A DNA stretch of 64,000 bases from JADFGZ01 sp965222345 (GTDB taxonomy: Bacteria > Acidobacteriota > Terriglobia > 2-12-FULL-54-10), in NCBI GenBank assembly GCA_965222345.1, contig CBDCTS010000007.1:930001-994000 (forward strand), read 5' to 3'. Under the pieces are notes generated by a model. The model saw only the letters and a program-made list of their open reading frames with translations. It was not told the origin of the DNA and searched no databases. Positions 35,339 through 45,259 of the stretch are shown here, one piece after another (within the stretch, counting starts at the first letter, position 1; each line of letters starts with the position of its first letter). Made by a program: the position numbers and the translations under genes.

Positions 35339-36970
35339 ATGGCAAAACAGATTGTAAAAGGCGAAGAATCTCGCCAGGAAATTTTACGCGGGGTCACTCA
35401 ATTGGCCGACGCAGTGAAGATCACGCTGGGGCCCAAGGGCCGTAATGTGGTCCTGGACAAAAAGTTCGGCGCTCCTACGATCACTAAAGACGGGGTGACC
35501 GTGGCCAAGGAGATCGAGCTGAAGCAGCCGACGGAAAATATGGGCGCGCAGATGGTTCGTGAAGTAGCCTCCAAAACCAGCGACGTAGCCGGCGATGGAA
35601 CCACCACCGCCACCGTGCTGGCTCAGGCCATCTATCGCGAGGGTGTAAAGAACGTGGCCGCCGGGGCCAATCCTATGGCGCTGAAGCGAGGCGTGGACAA
35701 GGCGGTCAATGCGGCTGTAGACGAAATCCACAAGCTTTCCAAAGACGTCAAGGGCGACATGATCGCTCAGGTCGGCACGATTTCCGCCAATAACGACAAG
35801 ACCATCGGCAACATTATCGCCGAGGCGATGAAGAAGGTCGGCAAGGACGGCGTCATCACCGTCGAGGAATCCAAGACCATGGAGACGCAGCTCGAGGTGG
35901 TGGAAGGAATGCAGTTCGACCGCGGCTATCTGTCTCCCTACTTTGTGACCGATTCCGAGCGCATGGAGGCTGTCCTGGAGGACGTCCACATTTTGATCCA
36001 TGAAAAGAAAATCAGCTCGATGAAGGATCTGCTGCCCTTGCTGGAGCAGATCGCCAAAACGGGCAAGCCGTTGTTGATTACCTCGGAAGATGTGGAAGGG
36101 GAAGCCCTGGCCACGCTGGTGGTCAACAAGTTGCGAGGCACCTTGCACGTCGCCGCGGTGAAGGCCCCTGGTTTTGGGGACCGGCGCAAGGCGATGCTCG
36201 AAGACATTGCCATTCTGACCGGCGGCCAGGTCATCAGCGAAGAGCTGGGATTCAAGCTGGAAGATGTCAAGATGGACCAACTGGGCCGCGCCAAGAGAAT
36301 CACCATCGACAAGGACAACACCACCATTGTGGAAGGCGCCGGCAAGCACTCGGATATTGAAGGACGCGTGAAACAGCTACGCACGCAGATCGAAGAAACC
36401 ACATCCGATTATGACCAGGAGAAACTGCAAGAGCGGCTGGCCAAGCTGGTGGGCGGCGTTGCCATCATCAAAGTGGGCGCGGCGACCGAGACGGAGATGA
36501 AAGAGAAGAAAGCGCGGGTCGAGGATGCCATGCACGCAACCCGGGCAGCCGTCGAGGAAGGAATTGTCGCCGGCGGCGGAGTTGCCCTGGTGCGCACTAT
36601 CCCATCTCTCGAAAAGCTCGAAGTCGAAGCCGATGAGCGGGTCGGTGTCAACATCGTCAAGCGCGCCCTGGAAGAACCGCTGCGGCAAATTGTCGCCAAT
36701 GCCGGGCACGAAGGAGCCATTGTGGTGGAAAAGGTCCGGGCGAACTCCGATGAGGGGTTTGGCTTCAACGCCGAGACGGAAAAGTTCGAGAACCTGGTCG
36801 ACGCGGGCGTGATTGATCCGGCTAAAGTAACACGCTTCGCCTTGCAAAATGCCGGTTCGATCGCCTCCCTCATGCTCACCACCGAAGCTCTGGTCACGGA
36901 CATTCCGGAGGAAAAGGAGAAAACTCCGCCAATGCCACCTGGAGGAGGGATGGGAGGCGGAATGTATTAG
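35339..36970 (+). CDS. groEL: Chaperonin GroEL
   Basis: The 543-aa ATP-driven folding chamber. The ATP-binding GPKGRNVVLDKKFG and DGTTTATVLA motifs near the N-terminus and the C-terminal GGM-rich tail (PPGGGMGGGMY) are typical, as is the length. GGAGG lies just upstream of the ATG. A strong terminator follows at 37104-37136. It is probably the only regulated copy visible here; no second groEL is in the window. Confidence 0.99.
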   Translation: MAKQIVKGEESRQEILRGVTQLADAVKITLGPKGRNVVLDKKFGAPTITKDGVTVAKEIELKQPTENMGAQMVREVASKTSDVAGDGTTTATVLAQAIYREGVKNVAAGANPMALKRGVDKAVNAAVDEIHKLSKDVKGDMIAQVGTISANNDKTIGNIIAEAMKKVGKDGVITVEESKTMETQLEVVEGMQFDRGYLSPYFVTDSERMEAVLEDVHILIHEKKISSMKDLLPLLEQIAKTGKPLLITSEDVEGEALATLVVNKLRGTLHVAAVKAPGFGDRRKAMLEDIAILTGGQVISEELGFKLEDVKMDQLGRAKRITIDKDNTTIVEGAGKHSDIEGRVKQLRTQIEETTSDYDQEKLQERLAKLVGGVAIIKVGAATETEMKEKKARVEDAMHATRAAVEEGIVAGGGVALVRTIPSLEKLEVEADERVGVNIVKRALEEPLRQIVANAGHEGAIVVEKVRANSDEGFGFNAETEKFENLVDAGVIDPAKVTRFALQNAGSIASLMLTTEALVTDIPEEKEKTPPMPPGGGMGGGMY

Positions 36971-37362
36971 AGCCGTCAGGCCAGCCCTCGGGCAATCCAT
37001 GACGCCGGGGAGAGTGGAGTGAATTCACATGCTTCTCGGCCATGGAGGCTTGGAAAGTCAGCAATTGAATCAAGTAAAAGATAACTGATAATTGCAATGT
37101 CCCAGCCCGGACCCTGTTGTTGTCCGGGCTTTTTTTGCGGGACCCAGAGGATAGCGAGAACTCTGGAGGTTCACAATGGTGAACATAACGTGTACCAGGC
37201 CTGCTCCGGCGTTGATTCCACGCGCTGAGTCGGTTAAACTGTTTATTTGAAGCGCCTAAGTTTGAGCAAACACCGCAAGCTTGACCCCTTCGCCGTCACT
37301 GCTGGAGTCCAGCTCTCGGACACTTCATGCCCCGGGCATCTCTCTGAGGTTTGAAGAATTTA
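36971..37362. other. Intergenic region between groEL and korA
   Basis: It holds the groEL terminator (37104-37136). The remaining 220 bp should carry the promoter of the oxidoreductase genes, but no clear boxes were found. Confidence 0.5.
37104..37136 (+). terminator. Rho-independent terminator of groESL
   Basis: A perfect 9-bp stem AGCCCGGAC/GTCCGGGCT with a 9-nt loop is followed directly by TTTTTT. Confidence 0.93.
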
Positions 37363-39201
37363 ATGGCAACCACCGAGTCATTAGCACCCAGCCTTTCGTT
37401 GGCATCCCGAAAACGAATCGTCAACGACATGAGCATTCAGGTGGCTACGGTCAACGGTTCCGGCAGCCAGACGGCGAACACCGTCCTGCTGCGTTCCATT
37501 TTCCATATGGGAATTCCCGTCTCCGGGAAGAATCTTTTTCCTTCTAACATCGCCGGGCTGCCCACTTGGTACACCATCCGAGCCAATCACGAGGGTTATA
37601 TCGCTAGGAAGAAGGAACTGGATTTCTTGGTGGCCGTGAATCCGGAGACGGCCCGCGAGGACGTACTCACCCTGCCTTCGGGCGCAGCCGTCGTCTATGA
37701 CGAGCCGCTCGGCCTGCGGGAGCTTCGCCAGGATCTGGAGTTCTACTCCGTGCCTTTCGGCCAAATCGTCGCTCCAGTCTGTCCCGACGCCAGACTGCGC
37801 CGGCTGGTCCGCAACATGATCTACGTCGGCGTTCTGGCCCGCCTGCTGGACATCGACATGAGTGAGATCGAAAAGGCCCTCCGGAAGCAGCTCGGCAAGA
37901 AAGTGAAAGCCGCGGAACTGAACTGGAATGCGATCCAGGCCGGATTCGAGTACGCGGAACAGCACCTGCCCAAGAGGGACCCCTTTTTCCTGGAGCGCAT
38001 GAATAAGAATCAAGGCAAGGTCCTGATTGACGGCAACGCTGCAGCGGCAATCGGGTGCATGTTCGCCGGAGTGACGGTGGTGAGCTGGTATCCGATCACA
38101 CCTTCCTCTTCGTTAGGCGAATCGCTCATCGATTACATGAAGCAGTACCGGCTGGATCCAAAAACCCAAAAAGCCACTTTCGCGATCGTGCAAGCCGAAG
38201 ACGAGTTGGCTGCTTTGGGCATGGCCGTGGGAGCGGGCTGGTCGGGGGCCCGCGCCATGACGACCACTTCTGGACCCGGAATCTCACTCATGTCGGAATT
38301 CACAGGTCTGGCCTACTACGCTGAGGTCCCGGTTGTGATTTTTGACATCGGACGCGTAGGCCCATCCACCGGCCTGCCGACCCGCACCTCGCAAGGCGAC
38401 ATCCTCTCCACGGCTTTTTTGTCCCACGGGGACACCGCACACATCTTGCTTTTCCCTTCCTCGGCCGAAGAGTGCTATACCATGGCGCAGGAGGCCTTCG
38501 ACCTGGCGGAAGAGTTTCAAACTCCCGTTTTTGTTCTGAGCGACCTGGATTTAGGCATGAACAACTGGATGGCAGACCCGTTTCCTTACCCGGACAAGCC
38601 AATCCGCCGGGGCAAGGTACTCGACGCCGAAGACCTGGACCGCCTCCAAAAATTTGAGCGCTACCGCGACGCGGACGAGGACGGAATACCCTATCGCACC
38701 CTCCCGGGAACAGATCACCCTTTGGCAGCCTACTTCACTCGCGGGAGCGGGCACAACGAGAAAGCGGCTTACAGCGAACGTCCGGAAGACTACAAGAACA
38801 ATATGGATCGCCTGAAGCGCAAATATGAAACAGCCCGCCAGCGGATTTTGCCGCCGGTCGTGGACGAAGAACCCGGAACGGAGGTCGGCATCATCGCTTT
38901 TGGGAGCAGCCACTGGGCAGTGATGGAAAGCCGCGACCAATTGTGGAAGATGCAGGGCCTCAAGACCTCGTACTTGCGCCTCCGGGCTTTCCCGTTCAAC
39001 CAGCAGCTTCCGGAGTTCGTGAAACGTTACAAGCGCGTCTATGTGGTGGAACAAAACCGCGACGGCCAGATGTGCGACCTGATCCGGATAGCGGTGTGGA
39101 GAGATTGCAACAATGTGCGCAGTGTCCGGCATTACAACGGCCTTCCCATCGATGCGCGAACAGTAACAGAAGAAATCGTCGCACAGGAGGCAGGCAGCTA
39201 A
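37363..39201 (+). CDS. korA: 2-oxoacid:ferredoxin oxidoreductase, fused gamma-alpha subunit
   Basis: Part of the enzyme that converts 2-oxoacids (2-oxoglutarate or a branched-chain relative) to acyl-CoA with reduction of ferredoxin. The 612-aa protein has an N-terminal gamma domain (to about residue 200) joined to the alpha domain, which starts around GNAAAAIGCMFAGVTVVSWYPITPSSSLGE (in parts). The start at 37363 (MATTES) has TGAGG about 18 bp upstream; a TTG at 37351 is also in frame. korB starts 1 bp after the stop. The precise substrate cannot be read from sequence. Confidence 0.9.
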   Translation: MATTESLAPSLSLASRKRIVNDMSIQVATVNGSGSQTANTVLLRSIFHMGIPVSGKNLFPSNIAGLPTWYTIRANHEGYIARKKELDFLVAVNPETAREDVLTLPSGAAVVYDEPLGLRELRQDLEFYSVPFGQIVAPVCPDARLRRLVRNMIYVGVLARLLDIDMSEIEKALRKQLGKKVKAAELNWNAIQAGFEYAEQHLPKRDPFFLERMNKNQGKVLIDGNAAAAIGCMFAGVTVVSWYPITPSSSLGESLIDYMKQYRLDPKTQKATFAIVQAEDELAALGMAVGAGWSGARAMTTTSGPGISLMSEFTGLAYYAEVPVVIFDIGRVGPSTGLPTRTSQGDILSTAFLSHGDTAHILLFPSSAEECYTMAQEAFDLAEEFQTPVFVLSDLDLGMNNWMADPFPYPDKPIRRGKVLDAEDLDRLQKFERYRDADEDGIPYRTLPGTDHPLAAYFTRGSGHNEKAAYSERPEDYKNNMDRLKRKYETARQRILPPVVDEEPGTEVGIIAFGSSHWAVMESRDQLWKMQGLKTSYLRLRAFPFNQQLPEFVKRYKRVYVVEQNRDGQMCDLIRIAVWRDCNNVRSVRHYNGLPIDARTVTEEIVAQEAGS

Positions 39202-39202
39202 C

Positions 39203-40255
39203 ATGAGCACGGCCACCAAACCCCCGGTATCCTCTTCCCCCAAAGAGAACCGCATCGGTCTTAAAATCGCCACCTACCGGGGCGGCAAGACCACGCTTTG
39301 CGCAGGGTGCGGCCACAACGCCATTACCGAGCGTATCATTGAGGCTTTTTTTGAGATGGGCGTGCGCCCCTCGCAGGTGGTAAAGCTTTCCGGCATCGGC
39401 TGCTCCAGCAAGGCCCCGGCCTATTTTCTCGGCTCATCGCACGGCTTTAACGGAGTTCACGGGCGCATGCCTTCGATTGCGACCGGCACGCTGCTGGGCA
39501 ACCAGACCCTGCTGGCAATCGGGGTCAGCGGAGATGGCGACACGGCGTCAATCGGGATCGGGCAGTTTGTCCATCTGATGCGGCGCAACGTTCCCCTGAT
39601 TTACATCATCGAGGACAACGGCTGCTACGGATTGACGAAAGGACAGTTCTCCGCCACGGCGGATTTGGGATCAAGGCAGAAGAGCGGGGTCATCAATGAC
39701 CTTCCCGCTATCGACACTTGCGCTCTGGCGATTGAGCTTGGCGCAACGTTTGTAGCGCGATCCTTCTCGGGAGACAAGAAGCAGTTGCTGGCCGTCCTCA
39801 AGGCAGCTATTGCACACCGGGGCATCGCCATGCTGGATATCATCTCTCCCTGCGTGACCTTCAACGATCACGAAGGTTCCACCAAAAGCTACTCTTACAT
39901 TAAGGAACACGATGACCCGCTGCAGGAGATCGACTTTGTTCCCTTCTTCCAAAATATCGAAGTGAACTACGACCCCGGCGAGACGCAGGACGTTCAACTG
40001 CACGACGGCTCCCACCTGCGGCTGCGGAAACTGACCCCGGACTACGACGCCACGGACCATCTGAACGCCTTGCTGGCCATTGAAGCGGCCCGGGAAAGGA
40101 ACGAAGTGCTCACGGGAATTTTCTACGTGAACACGCACAGGAAAGACTATCTGGAACTGCTGAATCTGGTCGATGAGCCCTTGGCCACGCTTCCGGAAGA
40201 AAGAGTGCGCCCCGGACGGGAAGCTCTGGAAGAAATCATGGAGCAGTTGCGCTGA
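39203..40255 (+). CDS. korB: 2-oxoacid:ferredoxin oxidoreductase, beta subunit
   Basis: The thiamine-diphosphate-binding beta subunit, 350 aa. The early motif CAGCGHNAI, the GIGCSS motif and the diphosphate-binding GDGDTASIGIGQFVHLMRRN...IEDNGCYGLTKGQ are family hallmarks; the four-Cys cluster site of pyruvate enzymes is reduced, as in KorB. It follows korA without a gap and forms one enzyme with it. The downstream gene on the other strand also encodes a ThDP enzyme but of another family. Confidence 0.92.
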   Translation: MSTATKPPVSSSPKENRIGLKIATYRGGKTTLCAGCGHNAITERIIEAFFEMGVRPSQVVKLSGIGCSSKAPAYFLGSSHGFNGVHGRMPSIATGTLLGNQTLLAIGVSGDGDTASIGIGQFVHLMRRNVPLIYIIEDNGCYGLTKGQFSATADLGSRQKSGVINDLPAIDTCALAIELGATFVARSFSGDKKQLLAVLKAAIAHRGIAMLDIISPCVTFNDHEGSTKSYSYIKEHDDPLQEIDFVPFFQNIEVNYDPGETQDVQLHDGSHLRLRKLTPDYDATDHLNALLAIEAARERNEVLTGIFYVNTHRKDYLELLNLVDEPLATLPEERVRPGREALEEIMEQLR

Positions 40256-40426
40256 GACATCCGGACCTTGCCATTGCGCACGCTATTTCCCGATAGCCGT
40301 CCGCCGCCGGACCCTTCCTCATCCGCTCACCTCCAACTGAAGAAAACACAACACAGGCAGGGGTAAATCCTTTACATTGGTTTCCACGCGGCTCTGTTCC
40401 CACTGGGCAGGATTATTCCTTCCTCC

Positions 40427-42340
40427 TTACACTTTCCTCTGGCGCAGCGCTTCGACCGAGTACGAGGGATGCCACGTGGAATCTGCTCCGATGCCTCTGC
40501 GTCCGATATGGACATCCAGAAGGTAAGGCCGGCCCTCAATGTTAGCCCGCTTCGCCCGCTCCAACGCCGGGCGGACGGAGGAGGGCTCTTTGACCTCCTC
40601 GCCCTCCACTCCGAAGGAGGCGGCCATCTTCGTAAAATCAATGTCAGGGTCCCCCAGGTAGCAGACCATGTCCCGGCCCGTTTTGAATTGCCGCCCGCCG
40701 GTGTACCAGATCCGGTTCCTTTCGTTGTTATAGCTTCTATTATTCAGGACCATGATGGTCACCGGGACGCGATAGCGGGCAAAACTCCACAGCGGCTGCG
40801 GCCCGCTGAACAGAAATGACCCGTCTCCGATCACTGCCACCACCGGGCGGTCCGGATGGGCCAGTTTGACCCCGAAAGAGGCTGCCAAGCCCCATCCCAG
40901 CGCCCTTCCGCTATTGCTGAAGTATTGTTTGTCCTGCCCGCCGAATTGGATCAACTGCTCCATGACCCGGCCGGAATCGATCTCCGCCACGAAACAGGTG
41001 TCCGGATCGAGAAAGCTCTCCAGCTCCATTCCCAGACGCTCCGCGCTGACCGGGGATTGGTCCCACCGATTGCGCGCGATCGACTGGCGGAATTGGCGCA
41101 TCTTGGCGGTGAATTCGCGAGTCTTCGCCAGACGCGCATCGCGCACCTGTCTGAGCCTGCTCTCGGTCGCTATGCTCCGGATGGCGGCGGTCAGATCGGC
41201 TGCGGCCAGCTTCATGTCGGCCACCATGGAAAGTTCCGTGGGATAGACTCGAGCCAGATTCTCCGGGTCCATCCGAACCTGGATCAGCTTTACCTCAGCG
41301 GACATCTTCAACTGAGCGCCGGCATAAGGCATCCGGCTGCCCAGGTTCAGCATTACGTCCACCTTGCCGGGGTAGCGCATTTCCTTCTGGTAGTCTCCCA
41401 GGTATAAAGGATTTCGGGTGGGAAACGGCCTCGACCAGCCGAGCGATCCAGGGGCTTCCGTCACCGGCAATCCCAGCAATTCGGCAAGCTCCAAAACTTC
41501 CTTCTGGCCTCTGCACCAGGCAATTTCGTCTCCGACGTAAAGCAGCGGATTGTTCGCCTCCAGCAGCATTCGCGCCGCCTTCTCCACCGCCGCCTGGTCC
41601 GGCCGGATCTTCATCGGGACGGTAAACTTCGACTGCTCCATAACCGCCGCTTCCGCCTCTTCCCGCAGCGTGTTCGACGGATACGCCACAAACACCGGCC
41701 CGCACGGTTGCGTGGAGGCAAACTTCAGCGCCCGCCGCGTGATCTCCGGTATTTTCCTCGTGTTCTCTGCCCTCCAGTGCCATTTCGTGATCGGCTGCGT
41801 CATCTCTCCCATGTGATCGATCTCTTCAAATCCGTCCTGCCCCAGCCCGTCGATGCCGCCGAGGTCGGTCGCTACCACCATAGGGATGCGGTCCTTCCAG
41901 GAGTTATACATCTGCGTCATGCAGTTAGGCAGACCCGGCCTTGCTATCAATACAAACGGCGTCTTTCCAGATGCCTTGGCAAAACCATCGGCCATAGCTG
42001 CCAGCGCCCCTTCCTGGAGGGCGTTAATCAGGTGCAGCTTCGGTTCGTCCACCAGGGCGTCGAAGAAGGGCGCCTGGCCCGAGGATGGGTTCACGAAGAT
42101 GTGCTCGATTCCGGCCGCCTTGAGCTGCTCGGCCAGCAGCACGCCGCCAGTCCCGCGCACCTGCCGCATCCACACGGGGTTGCCGTTGGCCCCGGCATCG
42201 TCCGCCTCAGCCAGAAAGGGGGCCAGCGAGCGCGCCATCGCGCTGGCTGCCGCCGAACTAATGCCGATTGCGCCCAGCCCGGATAGGAAATTCCGCCTTG
42301 AAAGCCCGCGGTCCAGGTATTGTTTGATTAACTCGCGCAT
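40427..42340 (-). CDS. Tat-exported ThDP-dependent enzyme (acetolactate synthase-like)
   Basis: A 637-aa protein with a twin-arginine signal (SRRNFLSG, Arg15-Arg16, followed by a hydrophobic stretch to about residue 37). The body has the three domains of the POX/ALS family: an N-terminal Pyr domain with the catalytic Glu in LQEGALAAMADGFAKASGK, a middle domain, and a PP domain with GDGSFLFSG and the NNRSYNNER end of the ThDP motif. It lacks the FAD-binding signature that would mark a true acetolactate synthase. The enzyme would fold with ThDP in the cytoplasm and then be exported, which suits Tat. The reaction is unknown. Confidence 0.85.
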   Translation of the reverse strand: MRELIKQYLDRGLSRRNFLSGLGAIGISSAAASAMARSLAPFLAEADDAGANGNPVWMRQVRGTGGVLLAEQLKAAGIEHIFVNPSSGQAPFFDALVDEPKLHLINALQEGALAAMADGFAKASGKTPFVLIARPGLPNCMTQMYNSWKDRIPMVVATDLGGIDGLGQDGFEEIDHMGEMTQPITKWHWRAENTRKIPEITRRALKFASTQPCGPVFVAYPSNTLREEAEAAVMEQSKFTVPMKIRPDQAAVEKAARMLLEANNPLLYVGDEIAWCRGQKEVLELAELLGLPVTEAPGSLGWSRPFPTRNPLYLGDYQKEMRYPGKVDVMLNLGSRMPYAGAQLKMSAEVKLIQVRMDPENLARVYPTELSMVADMKLAAADLTAAIRSIATESRLRQVRDARLAKTREFTAKMRQFRQSIARNRWDQSPVSAERLGMELESFLDPDTCFVAEIDSGRVMEQLIQFGGQDKQYFSNSGRALGWGLAASFGVKLAHPDRPVVAVIGDGSFLFSGPQPLWSFARYRVPVTIMVLNNRSYNNERNRIWYTGGRQFKTGRDMVCYLGDPDIDFTKMAASFGVEGEEVKEPSSVRPALERAKRANIEGRPYLLDVHIGRRGIGADSTWHPSYSVEALRQRKV

Positions 42341-42603
42341 AACATTCCTCCTGATTCATTTCGGCCATTCACTCATGGAACGAGTTCATGTCTGGAATGC
42401 AAAAATTTCCACCTTCCCGAACGTCAATGCCGGAAACTCGAACCCGGAAACCCTAAAGATGATGCATTCTCTTATATCCCTTTTACCGGAATAGATCAAT
42501 TCTCTAAATACCGGCGGTTCGGCCGCCCTTCCCGCCCACCCGGCAGAGCTTGGTTCCAGCGGACAAATCTGGTAAAATTGCTTTTTATCGCAGGAGATTC
42601 AGA

Positions 42604-42792
42604 ATGTCCAGAGTTTGTGAACTATGCGGCAAGGGGCCGCGCTTCGGAAATAAAGTCAGCCACGCTCATAACGTCACCAAGCGCCGCTGGAACGTCAATC
42701 TGCACCGGGTACGGGCCATCGTGAACGGCGGCCGTGCGCGGATCAAAGTCTGCGCTGACTGTATCCGTTCAGGCAAAGTCACCAAACCTTGA
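42604..42792 (+). CDS. rpmB: Ribosomal protein L28
   Basis: A 62-aa protein of the large ribosomal subunit. The start at 42604 (MSRVCELCGKGP) is the family start; 18 in-frame upstream codons are ignored. It has two CxxC pairs (CELC and CADC), so it is the zinc-binding form. CAGGAGA is upstream. It stands alone, convergent with the DUF5916 gene. Confidence 0.97.
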   Translation: MSRVCELCGKGPRFGNKVSHAHNVTKRRWNVNLHRVRAIVNGGRARIKVCADCIRSGKVTKP

Positions 42793-42861
42793 GCTGAGGT
42801 CTTGAACGGCGTTCTGGAACCGGAGGCTTGAACCGGGATCCTCAGCATCCACGCTACATAA

Positions 42862-45135
42862 CTACATATCCAGCGAAAAGGTGAGCTTCACAATCAACGC
42901 CCGGTTCCGGAGCCCCCCGCCTGCGCCATAACTCCTGGTTTCGTTATAAACAACAAAGAGGTCGTCGCCGGGCCGGAAAATATAATTGAGCCGGAAATTG
43001 GCCGTATATTGCTGATCTTGGCTGTCGAGCAGGAAGGTGGTGCGGGTGAGCCATTTCTGGCTGAAGGAATAATGCACCTCGCCGTTGAATTCCTGGGTGG
43101 TAAAAGACACGCCGGGCAATGAGATTTTATTCCATTCATAGCCCGGCTCGAAGGAAAGATTTTGAGTCGGTTTGAACTGGGGCGAAATGCCAAAGCGGGT
43201 TCGCTTTCCGTTGAAAAAATCCCCCGCAGCAAAGGAAAAATAGCCAGAGAACTTGCGGCCCTGGAACGATCTGTACATGAGTTGATATTCGTTGAATTCA
43301 TAGTCGCCGGCCGGGACCGTGCCGAGGCCGCCTCGGATCCGGAACGGTTCCAGCAACCTATCGAACGTGCGGCTGAATTGGAGGTTCAGATCGTCCCCGC
43401 TTTCAAACCTCGCCTCCCATTCCAACTCAAACACGCGGGTTTCCAGCGCACTCTCCTGATTGGATATATATTCGAAAGCAGTGCCGAATTCCATCTGGCG
43501 GATCAGATCAATATTCGGGCGGGGCTGGTAGTCAAACTCCGCGACGGTCCGTTTGCTATCTTCTCGTCCCACGAAGCCTATCTCAGGGTTAAAGTTCTCC
43601 TCTTTGGGAACGCTGAAATGTTCCAGGTTGACTTCAAACCGATCGCTTTCCCATTCTATTAATCCCTGTCCCGCCCACTTTCCCTCTTCCAGAGGGGCGG
43701 TGTTGGTCCTGGCCAGGAAGCCGCGAAGGTTCAAATTTCGGAAGAAGGTGAAGCTGGCGTCCACCCCGGCCGCCCGGTTGCCGGTTGTCCCGATTCCGGC
43801 AGTATTGCGGGTTAACATGGCGCCGACGTAGGATCGGGCGAGGATATTTCCCTTCACGCGAACTACGGTAAAGTTTTGCCCGGGAGTCTCGCCCGAGTTC
43901 CTGGTTTGCATGTTAAGCAGCCCTATGTCCAGAGGTCCTTGCTTGCCGGTGAGCTTGAGCCCACCCCAGATGGGGGTCTCCTCCCGGTTCTCGGAAAGAC
44001 CGATTCGGCGGCTGTGAAATAACAGCAGGTCCGGCGGCCCATAATCTGCTCCCGACCCGAATTGAAAGATGCCTGCCCTCTCCTGAAAAAACTCCCGCTT
44101 CTCGGGGAAAAACCGGCTGAACCGGGTGAGGTTCACTTGAGCCTGGTCCACATCCACTTGCGCAAAATCCGGGTTCACGGTCAGGTCCAGCGCAAGCTGA
44201 GGCGTGATCAGATATTTTGCATCCTCAATTCCAACGTCGTTTAAATATTCGCTTTCTTTCTGTCCCCTCCTGACCACTTGGCTTCTGCCCGTGATGAAGT
44301 AAGGCTTGAGGCGAAACGTAAAGCCCTGGATCTCGGCCAATCCCTCCAGGTTTCCTGCCCGCGACACCTCGTTAAATTCAAAGTCCCGGCTGTGGGCGGT
44401 CCAGAATACATCCTCGTTTTTTCGCTTGATGGCGCGATGAAAGTTCACTCCCCAGACGAGCTGTTCACTGTTCAGGAAGCGAAGGGATTTGAAGGGGATG
44501 ACAATTTCCGCCGACCACCCTTGCTCATGAATTTGAGCCTTTGCCTCCCACTTTTCATCCCAATCCTGATTGGTGGTCTGGCCATCGTCGGTGACCGTGG
44601 CATCGTACTTGGTCCCCAATGGATTGATCCGAAACAGATATCCATTCCGGCGGTCATGAAACGTGTCCAGGATCAATTCGAAAATGTCGTCGTTGCCAAG
44701 GGAGTCGTCCCGGCGAAGCTCGGTGGCCCGAATGCCGTCGGGATTTGCGTCATAGCAGAGCACGCCAAAATAGATATTCCGAGTATCAAACAGAATTCTT
44801 ACCTCTGTTTTTTCCGAAGCGGGGGCGCCTTCTTGGGGGTCCCTTTGCAAGAATTCCGTCACGGGAGGGGATTGCAACCAGCTTGCTTCGTTCAGGAGCC
44901 CGTCCATCAAGATGGCCTCCTCGGTCCGGACTGCTGTGGCCGCAGGAAGACGGCTTTCCCCAGAAAGGCGTTCTTGGGCAGGCAAGACAACAGCCATTCC
45001 CAACAAGGCGATAAACCCACCGATATATCCGCCAAAGCACCCAAGGTTTCGCAAAGTCGAAAATCTGCTGGACTTTACCGCTTTTTCTGGAGGCGAGGAA
45101 ATGGAGTCGTTACCGAAACAGTCTTTCGTCTGCAT
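42862..45135 (-). CDS. DUF5916 outer-membrane protein with CBM9-like N-terminal domain
   Basis: A 757-aa protein with a hydrophobic export segment near residues 33-50. Residues 65-250 form a carbohydrate-binding-family-9-like domain (LMDGLLNEASW...NIYFGVLCYD...DDIFELILDTFHDRRNGYLF) and residues 255-757 a beta-barrel of DUF5916 type with alternating strands, ending in FSLDM. Such proteins are common in Bacteroidota and Acidobacteriota and probably bind or pass an unknown ligand at the outer membrane. The first ATG at 45135 leaves a long pre-signal region, so the true start may lie slightly downstream. Confidence 0.85.
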   Translation of the reverse strand: MQTKDCFGNDSISSPPEKAVKSSRFSTLRNLGCFGGYIGGFIALLGMAVVLPAQERLSGESRLPAATAVRTEEAILMDGLLNEASWLQSPPVTEFLQRDPQEGAPASEKTEVRILFDTRNIYFGVLCYDANPDGIRATELRRDDSLGNDDIFELILDTFHDRRNGYLFRINPLGTKYDATVTDDGQTTNQDWDEKWEAKAQIHEQGWSAEIVIPFKSLRFLNSEQLVWGVNFHRAIKRKNEDVFWTAHSRDFEFNEVSRAGNLEGLAEIQGFTFRLKPYFITGRSQVVRRGQKESEYLNDVGIEDAKYLITPQLALDLTVNPDFAQVDVDQAQVNLTRFSRFFPEKREFFQERAGIFQFGSGADYGPPDLLLFHSRRIGLSENREETPIWGGLKLTGKQGPLDIGLLNMQTRNSGETPGQNFTVVRVKGNILARSYVGAMLTRNTAGIGTTGNRAAGVDASFTFFRNLNLRGFLARTNTAPLEEGKWAGQGLIEWESDRFEVNLEHFSVPKEENFNPEIGFVGREDSKRTVAEFDYQPRPNIDLIRQMEFGTAFEYISNQESALETRVFELEWEARFESGDDLNLQFSRTFDRLLEPFRIRGGLGTVPAGDYEFNEYQLMYRSFQGRKFSGYFSFAAGDFFNGKRTRFGISPQFKPTQNLSFEPGYEWNKISLPGVSFTTQEFNGEVHYSFSQKWLTRTTFLLDSQDQQYTANFRLNYIFRPGDDLFVVYNETRSYGAGGGLRNRALIVKLTFSLDM

Positions 45136-45259
45136 AGCGAAAAATGGCTTTGCGATCCTTCTGCCCCTCGTGGGGAAGCGGACTCGCTGTGGCGGCTTCG
45201 CGCCAATTGCCGCCGAACATAGCCGATTCGTGCAATTGGAGGGAAAGATAACTGGGAAT

